64,000 nt of DNA, from NCBI RefSeq assembly GCF_009742705.1, contig NZ_WPCU01000010.1, forward strand, positions 420,391 to 484,390, given 5' to 3'. Positions 46,573-56,189 of this stretch are shown here, piece after piece (the first letter of the stretch is position 1; the number at the start of each line of letters is the position of its first letter). Position numbers and translations under genes: made by a program. This stretch comes from Auraticoccus cholistanensis (GTDB taxonomy: Bacteria > Actinomycetota > Actinomycetes > Propionibacteriales > Propionibacteriaceae). A model generated the notes under the pieces. That model was not told where the DNA came from. It made no database searches and worked only from the letters and a program-made list of their open reading frames with translations.

Positions 46573-46752
46573 CGTGTTCTCCCTGGGGGGTGGGTGGGGG
46601 CCGGGCAGACGCGTCGATCGGCCTGCGACGGCCGGGAGGGGTGTTCGGTTGTCCGTCCAGGGAAGTTGCTGCCACCCGGGGTGTCAAGAGCCAGCGGCTG
46701 GTCAGAACGCCGGCCCGGAGGGGCTGGAGCACCCGCTGCGGTAGCCGGCGGT

Positions 46753-46758
46753 TAGCGT
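46753..46758 (+). promoter_or_regulatory. -10 element (TAGCGT) for the MFS gene
   Basis: TAGCGT ends six bases before the GTG at 46765 and no Shine-Dalgarno is present, the pattern of a leaderless transcript. Confidence 0.5.
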
Positions 46759-46764
46759 GAGCGG

Positions 46765-48204
46765 GTGCAGCGCCGAGGACCGGCTCCCGATGTCGACAGC
46801 GCCCCTGACGAGCAGCAGCGGTGGCGGGCGCTGGTGGTGTGCCTGGTGGCGGGGGCGATGACGCTGCTCGACGTCAGCATCGTCAACGTGGCCCTGCCGG
46901 CCATCCGGGAGGGTCTGGGCGCCGGCCCGAGCGCCATCAGCTGGGTGGTGGCCGGCTACGCCCTCGCCTTCGGCGTGCTGCTGGTCCCGGCGGGACGTCT
47001 GGGCGACGCCCGCAGCCGCCGTGGCGTGTTCGTCGCCGGCGTGGTGCTGTTCACCGTCTCCAGCGCGCTCTGCGGAGCGGCGCAGGACCCGGTCTGGCTG
47101 GCGGTGGCCCGGGTGCTGCAGGGCCTGGGCGGCGGGCTGATCTCGCCCCAGGTCTCGGGATTCATCCAGACCATGTTCCGCGGCGCCGAGCGGGGTCGGG
47201 CCTTCGGGCTGTTCGGCGCGACGGTCGGCGTGTCCACCGCGATCGGGCCGCTGCTGGGCGGCGTCCTGGTCAACGCCGGGGGCCCCGACCTCGGCTGGCG
47301 GCTGGTGTTCTACGTCAACGTGCCGGTCGGCGTCGTGCTGGTGCTGCTGGCGCTGCGCTTCCTCCCCCGCGGCTCGAGCGGGCAGCGGCAGTCGCTGGAC
47401 CCGGTCGGCGTGGTGCTGTTCACCACGTCGATGCTGCTGCTGCTGTGGCCGGTGGTGCAGGGCGAGCAGGGCACCCCGCTGAGCCGGCGGCCGTGGTGGC
47501 TGACGGGGGTGGCGCTCGGCCTGCTCGTGCTGTTCTGGTGGTGGGAGCGGCACTGGACCGCCCGCGGCCGGGAGACGCTGGTCGACCTCAGCCTGCTGCG
47601 CGTCCGCTCCTTCATGAACGGGCTCGGTCTGGGCACCTTCTACTTCGCCGGGTTCACCGCGCTGTTCATCGTCCTCACGCTCTACCTGCAGGAGGGGCTG
47701 GGCTACACCGCGCTGGAGGCCGGGCTGACCCAGCTGCCCTTCGCCGTCGGATCGGCGGTCTCGGCGTTCGGCGCCGGCCGGCTGGTCAGCCGCTACGGGC
47801 GCCGGCTGGTCGTGATCGGGCTGGTCGCGGTGCTGGCCGGCCTGCTGGCGGTGGACCTGATGACCCCGCGGCTGGAGGGGATGGAGGGGCTCAAGCTGGC
47901 CCCGGCCCTGCTGCTGGCCGGGCTCGGCGGCGGGCTGGTCATCTCCCCCAACGTCACCCTCTCCCTGGAGGAGGTGGACGTGGCCCGGGCCGGCGCCGGC
48001 GGCGGGCTGCTGCAGACCGCGCAGCGGGTCGGCTCGGCGATCGGGGTGGCGGTGGTGCTGGCGATCTTCTTCGACGCCGCCACCGCCAGCGGCGGGGACC
48101 TGGCCGAGGCGCTGTCGGTCAGCCTGCGCACCACGATCGGGCTGGTGCTGGTGGCGCTGCTGCTGGCGCTGCTGGATCTTCGGCGCCGGGTCGGCAGCGA
48201 CTGA
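46765..48204 (+). CDS. MFS drug exporter of the DHA2 (14-TM) family
   Basis: 479 residues, about 14 membrane segments. The motif in DVSIVNVALPAIREGL is typical of DHA2/EmrB-QacA proteins; AGRLGDARSRRGVF is motif A and GATVGVSTAIGPLLGGVLV is motif C of antiporters. Drug specificity cannot be read from sequence. GTG start without Shine-Dalgarno; TAGCGT is six bases upstream. Followed by a hairpin at 48209. Confidence 0.92.
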   Translation: MQRRGPAPDVDSAPDEQQRWRALVVCLVAGAMTLLDVSIVNVALPAIREGLGAGPSAISWVVAGYALAFGVLLVPAGRLGDARSRRGVFVAGVVLFTVSSALCGAAQDPVWLAVARVLQGLGGGLISPQVSGFIQTMFRGAERGRAFGLFGATVGVSTAIGPLLGGVLVNAGGPDLGWRLVFYVNVPVGVVLVLLALRFLPRGSSGQRQSLDPVGVVLFTTSMLLLLWPVVQGEQGTPLSRRPWWLTGVALGLLVLFWWWERHWTARGRETLVDLSLLRVRSFMNGLGLGTFYFAGFTALFIVLTLYLQEGLGYTALEAGLTQLPFAVGSAVSAFGAGRLVSRYGRRLVVIGLVAVLAGLLAVDLMTPRLEGMEGLKLAPALLLAGLGGGLVISPNVTLSLEEVDVARAGAGGGLLQTAQRVGSAIGVAVVLAIFFDAATASGGDLAEALSVSLRTTIGLVLVALLLALLDLRRRVGSD

Positions 48205-48208
48205 CCCG

Positions 48209-48228
48209 CCGGGTCGGGCGCGACCCGG
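48209..48228 (+). terminator. Hairpin after the MFS gene
   Basis: An 8-bp perfect stem (CCGGGTCG with CGACCCGG) and a GGCG loop begin five bases after the MFS stop and end before the yqeY start. Confidence 0.5.
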
Positions 48229-48250
48229 TCGCCGGTGAGAGGATGGACGG

Positions 48251-48715
48251 GTGAGCGATTCCCTGAAGTCCCGCATCCGCGCCGACATGACCGCGGCCAT
48301 GAAGGCCCGCCAGACCACCCGCACCCGCACCCTGCGGTCGGTGCTGGCCGGCATCTCCCAGGCCGAGACCGCCGGCGAGGAGGCCGTGGAGCTCAGCGAC
48401 GAGCAGGTGCTGGACGTGATCGTCCACGAGGCCAAGAAGCGGGCGGAGTCGATCGAGGCCTACGAGGCGTCGGGGCGCGAGGAGCTCGCCGCCCAGGAGC
48501 GCGAGGAGGCCGAGGTGCTCGCCGGGTACCTCCCCGCAGCGCTGAGCGAGCAGGAGATCACCGAGCTCGTGCGTGCGGCCATCGCCCAGACGGGGGCCGC
48601 CGAGCAGGGCATGCGCGCCATGGGCAAGGTGATGGGCGTGCTGACACCGCAGACCAAGGGGCGCGCCGACGGAGCGCAGGTGGCGGCCGAGGTGAAGCGG
48701 CAGCTGCAGGGTTAG
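48251..48715 (+). CDS. GatB/YqeY domain protein
   Basis: 154 residues. Related to the tail domain of GatB amidotransferase. Segments: LKSRIRADMTAAMKARQTTR, TRTLRSVLAGISQAET, DVIVHEAKKRAESIEAYEAS, EVLAGYLPAALSEQEI, MRAMGKVMGVLTPQTKGRAD. The role of free-standing YqeY is not known. GTG start with AGAGGA nearby. Lies 37 bases upstream of the permease gene. Confidence 0.93.
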   Translation: MSDSLKSRIRADMTAAMKARQTTRTRTLRSVLAGISQAETAGEEAVELSDEQVLDVIVHEAKKRAESIEAYEASGREELAAQEREEAEVLAGYLPAALSEQEITELVRAAIAQTGAAEQGMRAMGKVMGVLTPQTKGRADGAQVAAEVKRQLQG

Positions 48716-48752
48716 TACGGTGTGGGCCGCCCGCACCAGTCGAGGAGGACCG

Positions 48753-50228
48753 ATGGCCACCGGCCTGTTCCGCACGAAGTCGATCGAGCAGAGCATCCGC
48801 GACACCGAGGAGCCGGAGCACCAGCTCCGCAAGAACCTCGGTGCCCTGGACCTCGTCGTCTTCGGCATCGGCGTCTGCATCGGCGCCGGGATCTTCGTGC
48901 TCACCGGCCAGGCGGCGGCGAGCAACGCCGGTCCGGCCATCGCGCTGTCGTTCCTGATCGCCGGGCTGGGCTGCGCCCTCGCCGCACTCTGCTACGCCGA
49001 GCTGGCCTCCACCGTGCCGGTGGCCGGGAGCGCCTACACCTTCACCTTCGCCACTATGGGCGAGTTCCTGGCCTGGATGATCGGCTGGGACCTCATCCTG
49101 GAGTTCACGGTGGGCGCCGCCGCCCTGGCCACCTCCTTCAGCCAGTACCTGCAGGTCCTGCTGGCCGGCACGCCGTTCGCGGTGCCGCACGCGCTGGCCT
49201 CGGCCGAGGACGGCGTGCTCAACCTGCCGGCGGGCCTGCTGGTGGTCGGCCTGACGGTCGTGCTGGTGACGGGGGTGCGGCTGTCGAGCCGGATCAACCA
49301 GGTGGTCACCGCCATCAAGCTGCTGGTGGTGCTGGCGGTGGTCGTGGTGGGTGCGTTCCTGGTCAAGGTGTCGAACTGGAGCCCGTTCATCCCGCCGGCC
49401 GAGACCCCCGCCCCCACCGAGGGCGGCGCCCTGCACCTGCCGCTGGTGCAGTTCCTCTTCGGCCTGGAGCCCAGCGTCTTCGGCATCGGCGGGGTCTTCG
49501 CCGCCGCGGCCATGGTGTTCTTCGCCTTCATCGGCTTCGACGTGGTGGCCACCACCGCCGAGGAGGCCCGCAACCCGCAGCGCGACCTGCCGATCGGCAT
49601 CCTGGGCTCGCTGGCCATCGTCACCCTGCTCTACATGGCGGTGTCGCTGGTGATCACCGGCATGCAGAGCTTCCGCGACATCGACCCCGACGACGGGGCC
49701 CCGTTGGCCAACGCCTTCGTCGCCGCCGGCTGGCCGATCATGGCCGACCTGATCGCGATCGGCGCCTGCATCGGGCTGATCGTGGTGTGCATGATCCTCT
49801 TCCTCGGCCAGACCCGGGTGGGCTTCTCGATGGCCCGCGACGGCCTGCTGCCGGGCTGGCTGGCCCGCACCCACCCGCGGTTCGGGACCCCCTACCGCTT
49901 CACCCTGGTGGCGGGCCTGGTGATCGCCGTGGTGGCCGCCCTGGTGCCGCTGTCCACGCTGGCCGAGCTGGTCAACATCGGCACGCTGGCCGCCTTCATC
50001 CTCGTCTCGATCGGGGTGGTCGTGCTGCGCCGCACCCGGCCGGACCTGCCGCGCTCGTTCCGGGTGCCGTGGGTGCCGGTGGTGCCGGTGCTGGCCGCGG
50101 TCATCTGCTTCTACCTGATGCTCAACCTCAACCTCGACACCTGGATCCGCTTCGTGGTGTGGCTGCTGATCGGCGTGGTCGTGTACTTCGGCTGGTCCCG
50201 CCGTCACAGCCGGCTCAACAAGGCTTGA
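48753..50228 (+). CDS. APC superfamily amino acid permease (CAT type)
   Basis: 491 residues, 12 or more membrane segments. The N-terminal part has LGALDLVVFGIGVCIGAGIF, the APC substrate-binding helix with GxGxGIF, and CYAELASTVPVAGSAYTFTF. The third motif is FFAFIGFDVVATTAEEARNP. Most like the cationic amino acid transporter branch. ATG 48753 with GAGGAGG is chosen over GTG 48720. Confidence 0.93.
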   Translation: MATGLFRTKSIEQSIRDTEEPEHQLRKNLGALDLVVFGIGVCIGAGIFVLTGQAAASNAGPAIALSFLIAGLGCALAALCYAELASTVPVAGSAYTFTFATMGEFLAWMIGWDLILEFTVGAAALATSFSQYLQVLLAGTPFAVPHALASAEDGVLNLPAGLLVVGLTVVLVTGVRLSSRINQVVTAIKLLVVLAVVVVGAFLVKVSNWSPFIPPAETPAPTEGGALHLPLVQFLFGLEPSVFGIGGVFAAAAMVFFAFIGFDVVATTAEEARNPQRDLPIGILGSLAIVTLLYMAVSLVITGMQSFRDIDPDDGAPLANAFVAAGWPIMADLIAIGACIGLIVVCMILFLGQTRVGFSMARDGLLPGWLARTHPRFGTPYRFTLVAGLVIAVVAALVPLSTLAELVNIGTLAAFILVSIGVVVLRRTRPDLPRSFRVPWVPVVPVLAAVICFYLMLNLNLDTWIRFVVWLLIGVVVYFGWSRRHSRLNKA

Positions 50229-50321
50229 TGGGCGCAAGAACTCGCGTATGAGGCGGACGGCTCGCCGTGTCACCCCCGGGACCACGGGCCAGACCCTGAT
50301 GGCAACCGAGGAGGGTTCGTG

Positions 50322-51215
50322 ATGGCGATGCCGAAGTGGCACGAGTTCATGGCACCGATCTTGAAGGTGATGTCTGATGGGCAGGTGCGAGATCGCAGCC
50401 AGATCACCGAGCTGGCGGCCGACCTCGCGGGAGTGACGCCAGAAGAACGACGAGTCACCCTGACCACAGGGCAGCCGATGCACGCCAACCGTGTCGGCTG
50501 GGCCATATCCCACCTGACGAAGGCCGGTGCGCTTGCTCGCCCCGAGCGCGGCACCTACGTGATCAGCGATGTGGGACGGCAGCTGTTGGCAACCCATCCC
50601 GGCGTCTCCCGCGCAGATGTTGCGATGGTGACCGGCTACCGGCGGGTGCGCACACTCACGACCGGTACCGACAGCGACGTCGGCGAGACAGTGGTGGAAG
50701 CACTCGACCCCCGGGAACTCATCGACCAGGGAATCAAGCAGATCAACGCCGAGGTGGCGTCAGAATTGCTGGCTCGTCTGCACGCGAAGAGCCCGGCCTT
50801 CTTCGAGGACGCAGTAGTTCGGCTCCTCGTTGCCATGGGGTACGGAGGTGCGGATGGACAGGCGACCGTCACACAGCAGTCCAACGACGGGGGCATCGAC
50901 GGGATCATCGACCAGGACACACTCGGTCTCAACCGCGTGTACGTGCAGGCCAAACGATATGCCGTCGACAGCTCTGTGGGTCGCCCGGAACTGCAGGCCT
51001 TCGTCGGTGCTCTGAGTGGGAAGGCCGACGGTGGAGTATTCATCACCACGGGCAGGTTCAGTGCAGGGGCTCGCGAGTACGCGTCCAGTGTTCCGACTCG
51101 GATCGTTCTGATCGACGGGCAGCGACTGGCCGCCCTGATGATCCGCTACGCAGTGGGTGTGCAGGCCAAGCAGACCGTGCACATCGTGGAGATCGACGAG
51201 GACTTCTTCGAGTAG
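50322..51215 (+). CDS. mrr: Mrr-family restriction endonuclease (type IV)
   Basis: 297 residues. An N-terminal winged helix (about 1-100; MPKWHEFMAPILKVMSDGQV, RDRSQITELAADL, HANRVGWAISHLTKAGAL) and a C-terminal PD-(D/E)xK-type catalytic domain: DAVVRLLVAMGYGG, SNDGGIDGIIDQD, YVQAKRYA, ELQAFVGALSGKADGGVFIT. The core Asp is in DGGIDG and the Gln-x-Lys in QAK. Mrr cleaves methylated foreign DNA. ATG with GGAGGG. Codon use is less G+C biased than in neighbours. No methylase is nearby. Confidence 0.92.
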   Translation: MAMPKWHEFMAPILKVMSDGQVRDRSQITELAADLAGVTPEERRVTLTTGQPMHANRVGWAISHLTKAGALARPERGTYVISDVGRQLLATHPGVSRADVAMVTGYRRVRTLTTGTDSDVGETVVEALDPRELIDQGIKQINAEVASELLARLHAKSPAFFEDAVVRLLVAMGYGGADGQATVTQQSNDGGIDGIIDQDTLGLNRVYVQAKRYAVDSSVGRPELQAFVGALSGKADGGVFITTGRFSAGAREYASSVPTRIVLIDGQRLAALMIRYAVGVQAKQTVHIVEIDEDFFE

Positions 51216-51269
51216 TGATTGCCAGGGCCGCCATCCGTTGGCGGGAATGCGGTGAACCCTGGTCCTGGA

Positions 51270-51698
51270 TCAGCCGCCGGACAGCCGGTCCAGCGCGGCG
51301 AGCGGCGCCTGGGGGTCGCGGGCCGTGCCGGGGTCCGTCCGGTCGCGCCAGACCGGGCGGCCGGCGGCGTCCAGCAGCACGCTGACCCGGTGCGCGCAGC
51401 CCTGCTCGGCGTCGAAGGCGTCGTGGGCGCGCGCCAGCTCGCCGTGCGGCCAGTGGTCGGAGACGAGCTCGAGCCGCAGCCCGAGCTGGTCGGCCCAGGC
51501 GCGCTGGGTGTAGGTGGAGTCGCAGGAGACCGCCAGCACCCGGCAGCCCCGGGCGGCGAAGGCGTCCGCGCGCTCGGACAGGGCGCTCAGCTCGTGGCCG
51601 CAGACGGGTGTGCCGGCCCAGGGGAAGAAGACCAGCAGGGTCCAGTCCGCGGTCAGCGGGTCGAGCTCGACCGGCTCGCCGTGCTGGTTGGTCAGCAC
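51270..51698 (-). CDS. Peroxiredoxin/redoxin-domain protein
   Basis: 142 residues. The peroxidatic Cys is Cys33 in FFPWAGTPVCGHELSALSER, followed by a typical redoxin continuation (RGCRVLAVSCDSTYTQRAWA, RLELVSDHWPHGELARAHDA). It resembles the AhpE branch, but the usual first strand (PDFTL) is missing; the frame is open further upstream without an ATG or GTG. A second Cys in VSCDS could be the resolving one. GTG start. Lies between mrr (convergent) and DUF3052. Confidence 0.85.
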   Translation of the reverse strand: MLTNQHGEPVELDPLTADWTLLVFFPWAGTPVCGHELSALSERADAFAARGCRVLAVSCDSTYTQRAWADQLGLRLELVSDHWPHGELARAHDAFDAEQGCAHRVSVLLDAAGRPVWRDRTDPGTARDPQAPLAALDRLSGG

Positions 51699-51759
51699 AC
51701 CTGCGTGGGGAACGCGCTCCGACGAACCAGAGTCGGCGACCCGTCCCGCGACCCGTGGC

Positions 51760-52191
51760 TCAACGACGGGTGCCCTTGGGGCGCACCAGCTTGCTGGCGG
51801 CCCAGTCCTCCGACAGCGTCGCGGTGCTGGTCAGGCTGAGCCCCGCCGTCAGCGCCCCCTCGGCGATGTCGGCCGGGTCGACGTAGCCCTCGCGGCCGAC
51901 CTTCGGGGTCATCAGCCAGATGAAACCGTTGGAGCCGAGGTCGGTGAGCGCCTCGACCAGACCGTCGACGACGTCACCGTCGCTGTCGCGCCACCACAGC
52001 AGCACGACGTCCACGGCCTCGACGGCCTCCTCCACGAGCTCGCCGTCGACCGCGTCCTCGAGCGCGATCCGCAGGTCGTCGTCCACGTCGTCGTCCCAGC
52101 CGAGCTCCTGGACGACCATCCCCCTCGTGACGTGCAGCCTCTCCGCCACCGGGAGGGTCTTCCTCCCGGAGGGTCCTGCGTTGGTGCTCAC
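51760..52191 (-). CDS. DUF3052 protein next to aceE
   Basis: 143 residues. Segments: [80 protein letters not shown], and the basic end [10 protein letters not shown]. Actinobacterial proteins of this family lie divergent from aceE, as here. Function unknown. GTG 52191 with GGGAGG; the longer frame is unsupported. Confidence 0.9.
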   Translation of the reverse strand: MSTNAGPSGRKTLPVAERLHVTRGMVVQELGWDDDVDDDLRIALEDAVDGELVEEAVEAVDVVLLWWRDSDGDVVDGLVEALTDLGSNGFIWLMTPKVGREGYVDPADIAEGALTAGLSLTSTATLSEDWAASKLVRPKGTRR

Positions 52192-52423
52192 CCGGCCTCC
52201 CCCTGCGTCTCCTGCCTGTGCCCACAGCGTGCCAGAGGTGGACCGTGGTTGGGAACACCCCCTCCCCCGCGCGGGCGCGCCGCGCGCACAGGGGCACCCT
52301 CGGGTGACGGACAGGATTACGGAACGTTGGCGGGAAGTGACAGACTGGCGGGTGGACGCGTGCCATGACCTGGGACGCCTCGTCCTCCCTAGGGGACACG
52401 ATCGACACAGCGATAGGAGCCTC
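52192..52423. promoter_or_regulatory. Divergent promoter region of DUF3052 and aceE
   Basis: 232 bases without a gene. It must hold the promoter of each. Positions 52325-52360 are richer in A+T than the rest, including a run starting GGATTACGGAACG. Confidence 0.4.
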
Positions 52424-55180
52424 ATGGCACGCCCTGGCGAGCGCCCCGGCATCACCGCCGAAGGAATTCCCAGCCAGCTCCCGGACATCGACCCGGAAGA
52501 GACCCAGGAGTGGCTCGACTCCCTGGACGGCATGCTGGACGAGAAGGGCAAGCAGCGCGCCCGGTACATCATGCTGAAGCTCCTCGAGCACGCCCGCGAG
52601 CGCCAGGTGGGCCTGCCGGCCCTGCGCAGCAGCGACTACATCAACACGATCCCGCCCGAGGACGAGCCGTGGTTCCCCGGTGACGAGCACATCGAGCGCC
52701 GGATCCGGGCCTTCATCCGCTGGAACGCCGCGGTGATGGTCTCCAAGGCCAACCGCAAGGGCCTCGAGGTCGGCGGCCACATCGCCTCCTACCAGAGCGC
52801 GGCCAGCCTGTACGAGGTCGGCTTCAACCACTTCTTCCGCGGCAAGGACCACCCCGGCGGCGGCGACCACGTCCTGATCCAGGGCCACGCCTCCCCCGGC
52901 ATCTACTCCCGCGCCTTCCTCGAGGGCCGGCTCACCAGCGACCACCTCGACTCCTTCCGCCAGGAGGTCTCGCGCGGCCGCGGCAACGGGTTGTCGTCCT
53001 ACCCGCACCCGCGCTCGATGCCGGAGTTCTGGGAGTTCCCGACGGTCTCGATGGGCATCGGCCCGATGAACGCGATCTACCAGGCGCGCTTCAACCGCTA
53101 CATGCACCACCGCGGCATCAAGGACACCTCCGACCAGCACGTGTGGGCCTTCCTCGGCGACGGCGAGATGGGCGAGCCGGAGTCCCTGGGTGCGATCGGC
53201 GTGGCCGCGCGCGAGGGGCTGGACAACCTCACCTTCGTCATCAACTGCAACCTGCAGCAGCTCGACGGCCCGGTCCGCGGCAACGGCAAGATCGTGCAGG
53301 AGCTGGAGGCCCAGTTCCGCGGCGCCGGCTGGCACGTCATCAAGGTGCTGTGGGGCCGTGACTGGGACCCGCTGCTGGCCGCCGACTCCGACGGCGTGCT
53401 CGTCAACAAGATGAACACCACGCCGGACGGGCAGTTCCAGACCTACTCGGTCGAGGACGGCGCCTACGCCCGTCAGCACTTCTTCGACGACCCGCGGCTG
53501 CAGAAGATGGTGCAGCACATGTCCGACGACGAGATCAAGAAGCTCTCGCGTGGCGGGCACGACTACCGCAAGGTCTACGCCGCCTTCAAGGCCGCCAGCG
53601 AGCACGTCGGGCAGCCCACGGTGATCCTGGCCCAGACGGTCAAGGGCTGGACGATCGACGCCCTCGAGGCCAAGAACGCCACCCACCAGATGAAGAAGCT
53701 GACCACCAAGGACCTCAAGACGTTCCGCGACCGGCTCTACCTGCCGATCCCGGACTCCGCCCTGGAGGACGCCTACAACCCGCCGTACTTCCACCCGGGC
53801 GCGGACTCCGACGAGATCCAGTACATGCTCGAGCGGCGCCGCAAGCTCGGCGGCTTCCTGCCCGAGCGCCGGGTGCGGCCGCGCACCGTGCAGCTGCCCG
53901 GCGACAAGGTGTACGCGCCGCTGATGGAGCCGGTCAACGCCAAGGTGGCCACCACCCAGGCCTTCGTCCGGCTGCTCCGCGACCTGATGCGCGACCCCGA
54001 GATCGGCCGTCGCATCGTGCCCATCGCCCCCGACGAGTTCCGCACCTTCGGCATGGACTCGATGTTCCCGACGGCGAAGATCTACAACCCGCACGGGCAG
54101 AACTACGAGTCGGTGGACCGCAAGCTGCTGCTGTCGTGGAAGGAGTCCTCGGAGGGCCAGCTGCTGCACGAGGGCATCTCCGAGGCCGGTGCGCTGTGCT
54201 CGACGACCGCCGCGGGCTCGGCCTACGCCACCCACGGCGAGCCGATGGTGCCGGTGTTCATCTTCTACTCGATGTTCGGCTTCCAGCGGGTGGGCGACTT
54301 CATCTGGGCGATGGCCGACCAGCTCGGCCGCGGCTTCCTGATCGGCGCCACCGCCGGCCGCACCACGCTGACCGGCGAGGGGCTGCAGCACGCCGACGGG
54401 CACTCCCCGCTGCTGGCCAGCACCAACCCGGCCGTCGTGCACTACGACCCGGCGTTCGCCTTCGAGATCGCCCACATCGTCCGTGACGGCCTGCGCCGCA
54501 TGTACGACTACGAGTCGAGCGAGCACCCCGGTGGCGAGGACGTCATCTACTACCTCACGGTGTACAACGAGCCGGTCCCCCAGCCGGGCCCGGAGGAGGA
54601 CGTCGACGTGGAGGGCATCCTCCGCGGCATGCACCTCTACCGGGGCTCCGAGGCGAGCGGCGACCGGGCCCGTGCCCAGCTGCTGGCCTCCGGTGTGGCG
54701 GTGCCGGCGGCGCTGGACGCCCAGCGGATCCTCGCCGAGGAGTACGCCGTGGACGCCGACGTGTGGTCGGTGACGTCGTGGAACGAGCTGCGCCGTGAGG
54801 CGCTGGCGGTCGAGTCCTGGAACTTCGACCACCCGGGCGAGGAGCCGCGGACCCCGTGGGTGACGGCCAAGCTGGCCGGTGCCGAGGGCCCGCTGGTGGC
54901 GGTCAGCGACTACATGCGGGCCGTGCCGGACCAGATCCAGCAGTTCGTGGACGCCCCCTGGCACTCGCTGGGCACCGACGGGTTCGGCTTCGCCGACACC
55001 CGCGCGGCCGCCCGCCGGTTCTTCCAGGTCGACGCCCAGTCCATCGTGGTGGCCACGCTGGCCGCGCTGGAGAAGCAGGGCGCCTACCGTGCGGGTGCGG
55101 CGGCGGAGGCCTACGAGCGGTTCGCCCTCGGCGACCCCACCGCCACCTACGGCGTCACCCAGGAGGGTGCGGGCGCCTGA
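52424..55180 (+). CDS. aceE: Pyruvate dehydrogenase E1 component, homodimeric
   Basis: 918 residues. Decarboxylates pyruvate and acetylates E2 lipoyl groups. The TPP/Mg motif is [14 protein letters not shown], ending in [16 protein letters not shown]. Other marks: [59 protein letters not shown] 52424 is preceded by AGGAG; the longer open frame is unsupported. The E2 gene is not in the window, which is usual in actinobacteria, where aceE stands apart. The stop overlaps the next frame by four bases. Confidence 0.97.
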   Translation: MARPGERPGITAEGIPSQLPDIDPEETQEWLDSLDGMLDEKGKQRARYIMLKLLEHARERQVGLPALRSSDYINTIPPEDEPWFPGDEHIERRIRAFIRWNAAVMVSKANRKGLEVGGHIASYQSAASLYEVGFNHFFRGKDHPGGGDHVLIQGHASPGIYSRAFLEGRLTSDHLDSFRQEVSRGRGNGLSSYPHPRSMPEFWEFPTVSMGIGPMNAIYQARFNRYMHHRGIKDTSDQHVWAFLGDGEMGEPESLGAIGVAAREGLDNLTFVINCNLQQLDGPVRGNGKIVQELEAQFRGAGWHVIKVLWGRDWDPLLAADSDGVLVNKMNTTPDGQFQTYSVEDGAYARQHFFDDPRLQKMVQHMSDDEIKKLSRGGHDYRKVYAAFKAASEHVGQPTVILAQTVKGWTIDALEAKNATHQMKKLTTKDLKTFRDRLYLPIPDSALEDAYNPPYFHPGADSDEIQYMLERRRKLGGFLPERRVRPRTVQLPGDKVYAPLMEPVNAKVATTQAFVRLLRDLMRDPEIGRRIVPIAPDEFRTFGMDSMFPTAKIYNPHGQNYESVDRKLLLSWKESSEGQLLHEGISEAGALCSTTAAGSAYATHGEPMVPVFIFYSMFGFQRVGDFIWAMADQLGRGFLIGATAGRTTLTGEGLQHADGHSPLLASTNPAVVHYDPAFAFEIAHIVRDGLRRMYDYESSEHPGGEDVIYYLTVYNEPVPQPGPEEDVDVEGILRGMHLYRGSEASGDRARAQLLASGVAVPAALDAQRILAEEYAVDADVWSVTSWNELRREALAVESWNFDHPGEEPRTPWVTAKLAGAEGPLVAVSDYMRAVPDQIQQFVDAPWHSLGTDGFGFADTRAAARRFFQVDAQSIVVATLAALEKQGAYRAGAAAEAYERFALGDPTATYGVTQEGAGA

Positions 55181-56151
55181 GCGGCGACCTCCCCGCGGTC
55201 GGTGAACGGGTCTCGCTGCGGTACCGGATCACCGGTCCGGGGCCGGGTCTGACCGACGCGGTCGGCGACGTGCTCGCCGTGGACGGGTCCGGGCTGCTGG
55301 TCCGGACCCGTCGCGGCGAGGTGCGCGTCGAGCGGTCGGCGGTGGTGGCCTGGCGCCGCGTGCCGCCACCTCCGGGCGTCCCCGCCCTGCACCGCCGTGC
55401 CGACGCCGAGGAGCTGTCCCGGCTGGCCGCCCGCGGCTGGCCGGCGGTCGAGGAGGAGGCGCTCGGCGACTGGCGGCTGCGCTGGGCCGACGGCTGGACC
55501 CGGCGGGCCAACTCGGTGCTGGCCACCGGCGGGCCGGGCCGCTCGCTGGCCGGCGCCCTGCACCAGGTCCGCCGCTGGTACCGCGACCGCGGCCGACCCG
55601 CCCTGCTGCAGCTCTCCGACGGCGCCCTGGCCCCGGTGCTGGAGCCGGAGCTGGTGGCCCAGGGGTTCACGCCGGCGGAGGAGACGTGCTTCCTCACCGC
55701 GACCGCGGCCGACGTGGCGCGCGACGCCCCCGGCCTCACCCGGTGGTCGGACCACCTGGAGCCGGAGTGGCTGGCTGCCTTCGCGCGCCAGCGTCCGGTC
55801 GACACCCCCGCGGCCGCCACGGTGCTGGCCGGCAGCGGCGCCCGCTTCGCCCGGATCGAGCAGGACGGGCGCATCGTGGCGGTGGGACGGCTGACGACCG
55901 AGCCGCCCTGGGCGGGGCTGACCGGGTTGTGGGTGGAGCCGGCCTCCCGCGGCCGCGGTCTCGGTACGGCCCTCACCGCCGACCTGGCGGTCCGCGCGGT
56001 CGAGCTCGGCTGCGCCGCCCTGCACCTGCAGGTGCTGCCCGACAACACCCCCGCACTGGCCCTCTACCGCCGGCTCGGCTTCGAGGAGCACCACCGCTAC
56101 CGCTACTGGTCCCTGGACGAGACGGCGCCGACGGGTGGCCCTCGCGGCTGA
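55177..56151 (+). CDS. GNAT acetyltransferase, Rv0428c/cg3035-like, apparent CTG start
   Basis: 324 residues if started at CTG 55177. An N-terminal SH3-like domain ([40 protein letters not shown]) precedes a GNAT domain (about 230-320) with [20 protein letters not shown] (acetyl-CoA loop) and [20 protein letters not shown]. The first GTG in frame (55270) would cut off the SH3-like domain. The CTG lies in CTGA with the aceE stop and AGGAGG is 10 bases upstream, so a CTG start coupled to aceE is the best reading. Confidence 0.78.
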   Translation: MSGDLPAVGERVSLRYRITGPGPGLTDAVGDVLAVDGSGLLVRTRRGEVRVERSAVVAWRRVPPPPGVPALHRRADAEELSRLAARGWPAVEEEALGDWRLRWADGWTRRANSVLATGGPGRSLAGALHQVRRWYRDRGRPALLQLSDGALAPVLEPELVAQGFTPAEETCFLTATAADVARDAPGLTRWSDHLEPEWLAAFARQRPVDTPAAATVLAGSGARFARIEQDGRIVAVGRLTTEPPWAGLTGLWVEPASRGRGLGTALTADLAVRAVELGCAALHLQVLPDNTPALALYRRLGFEEHHRYRYWSLDETAPTGGPRG

Positions 56152-56189
56152 GAGGCTTCGGCCCGAGCCCTCCTCGACGAAAGGTCCCG

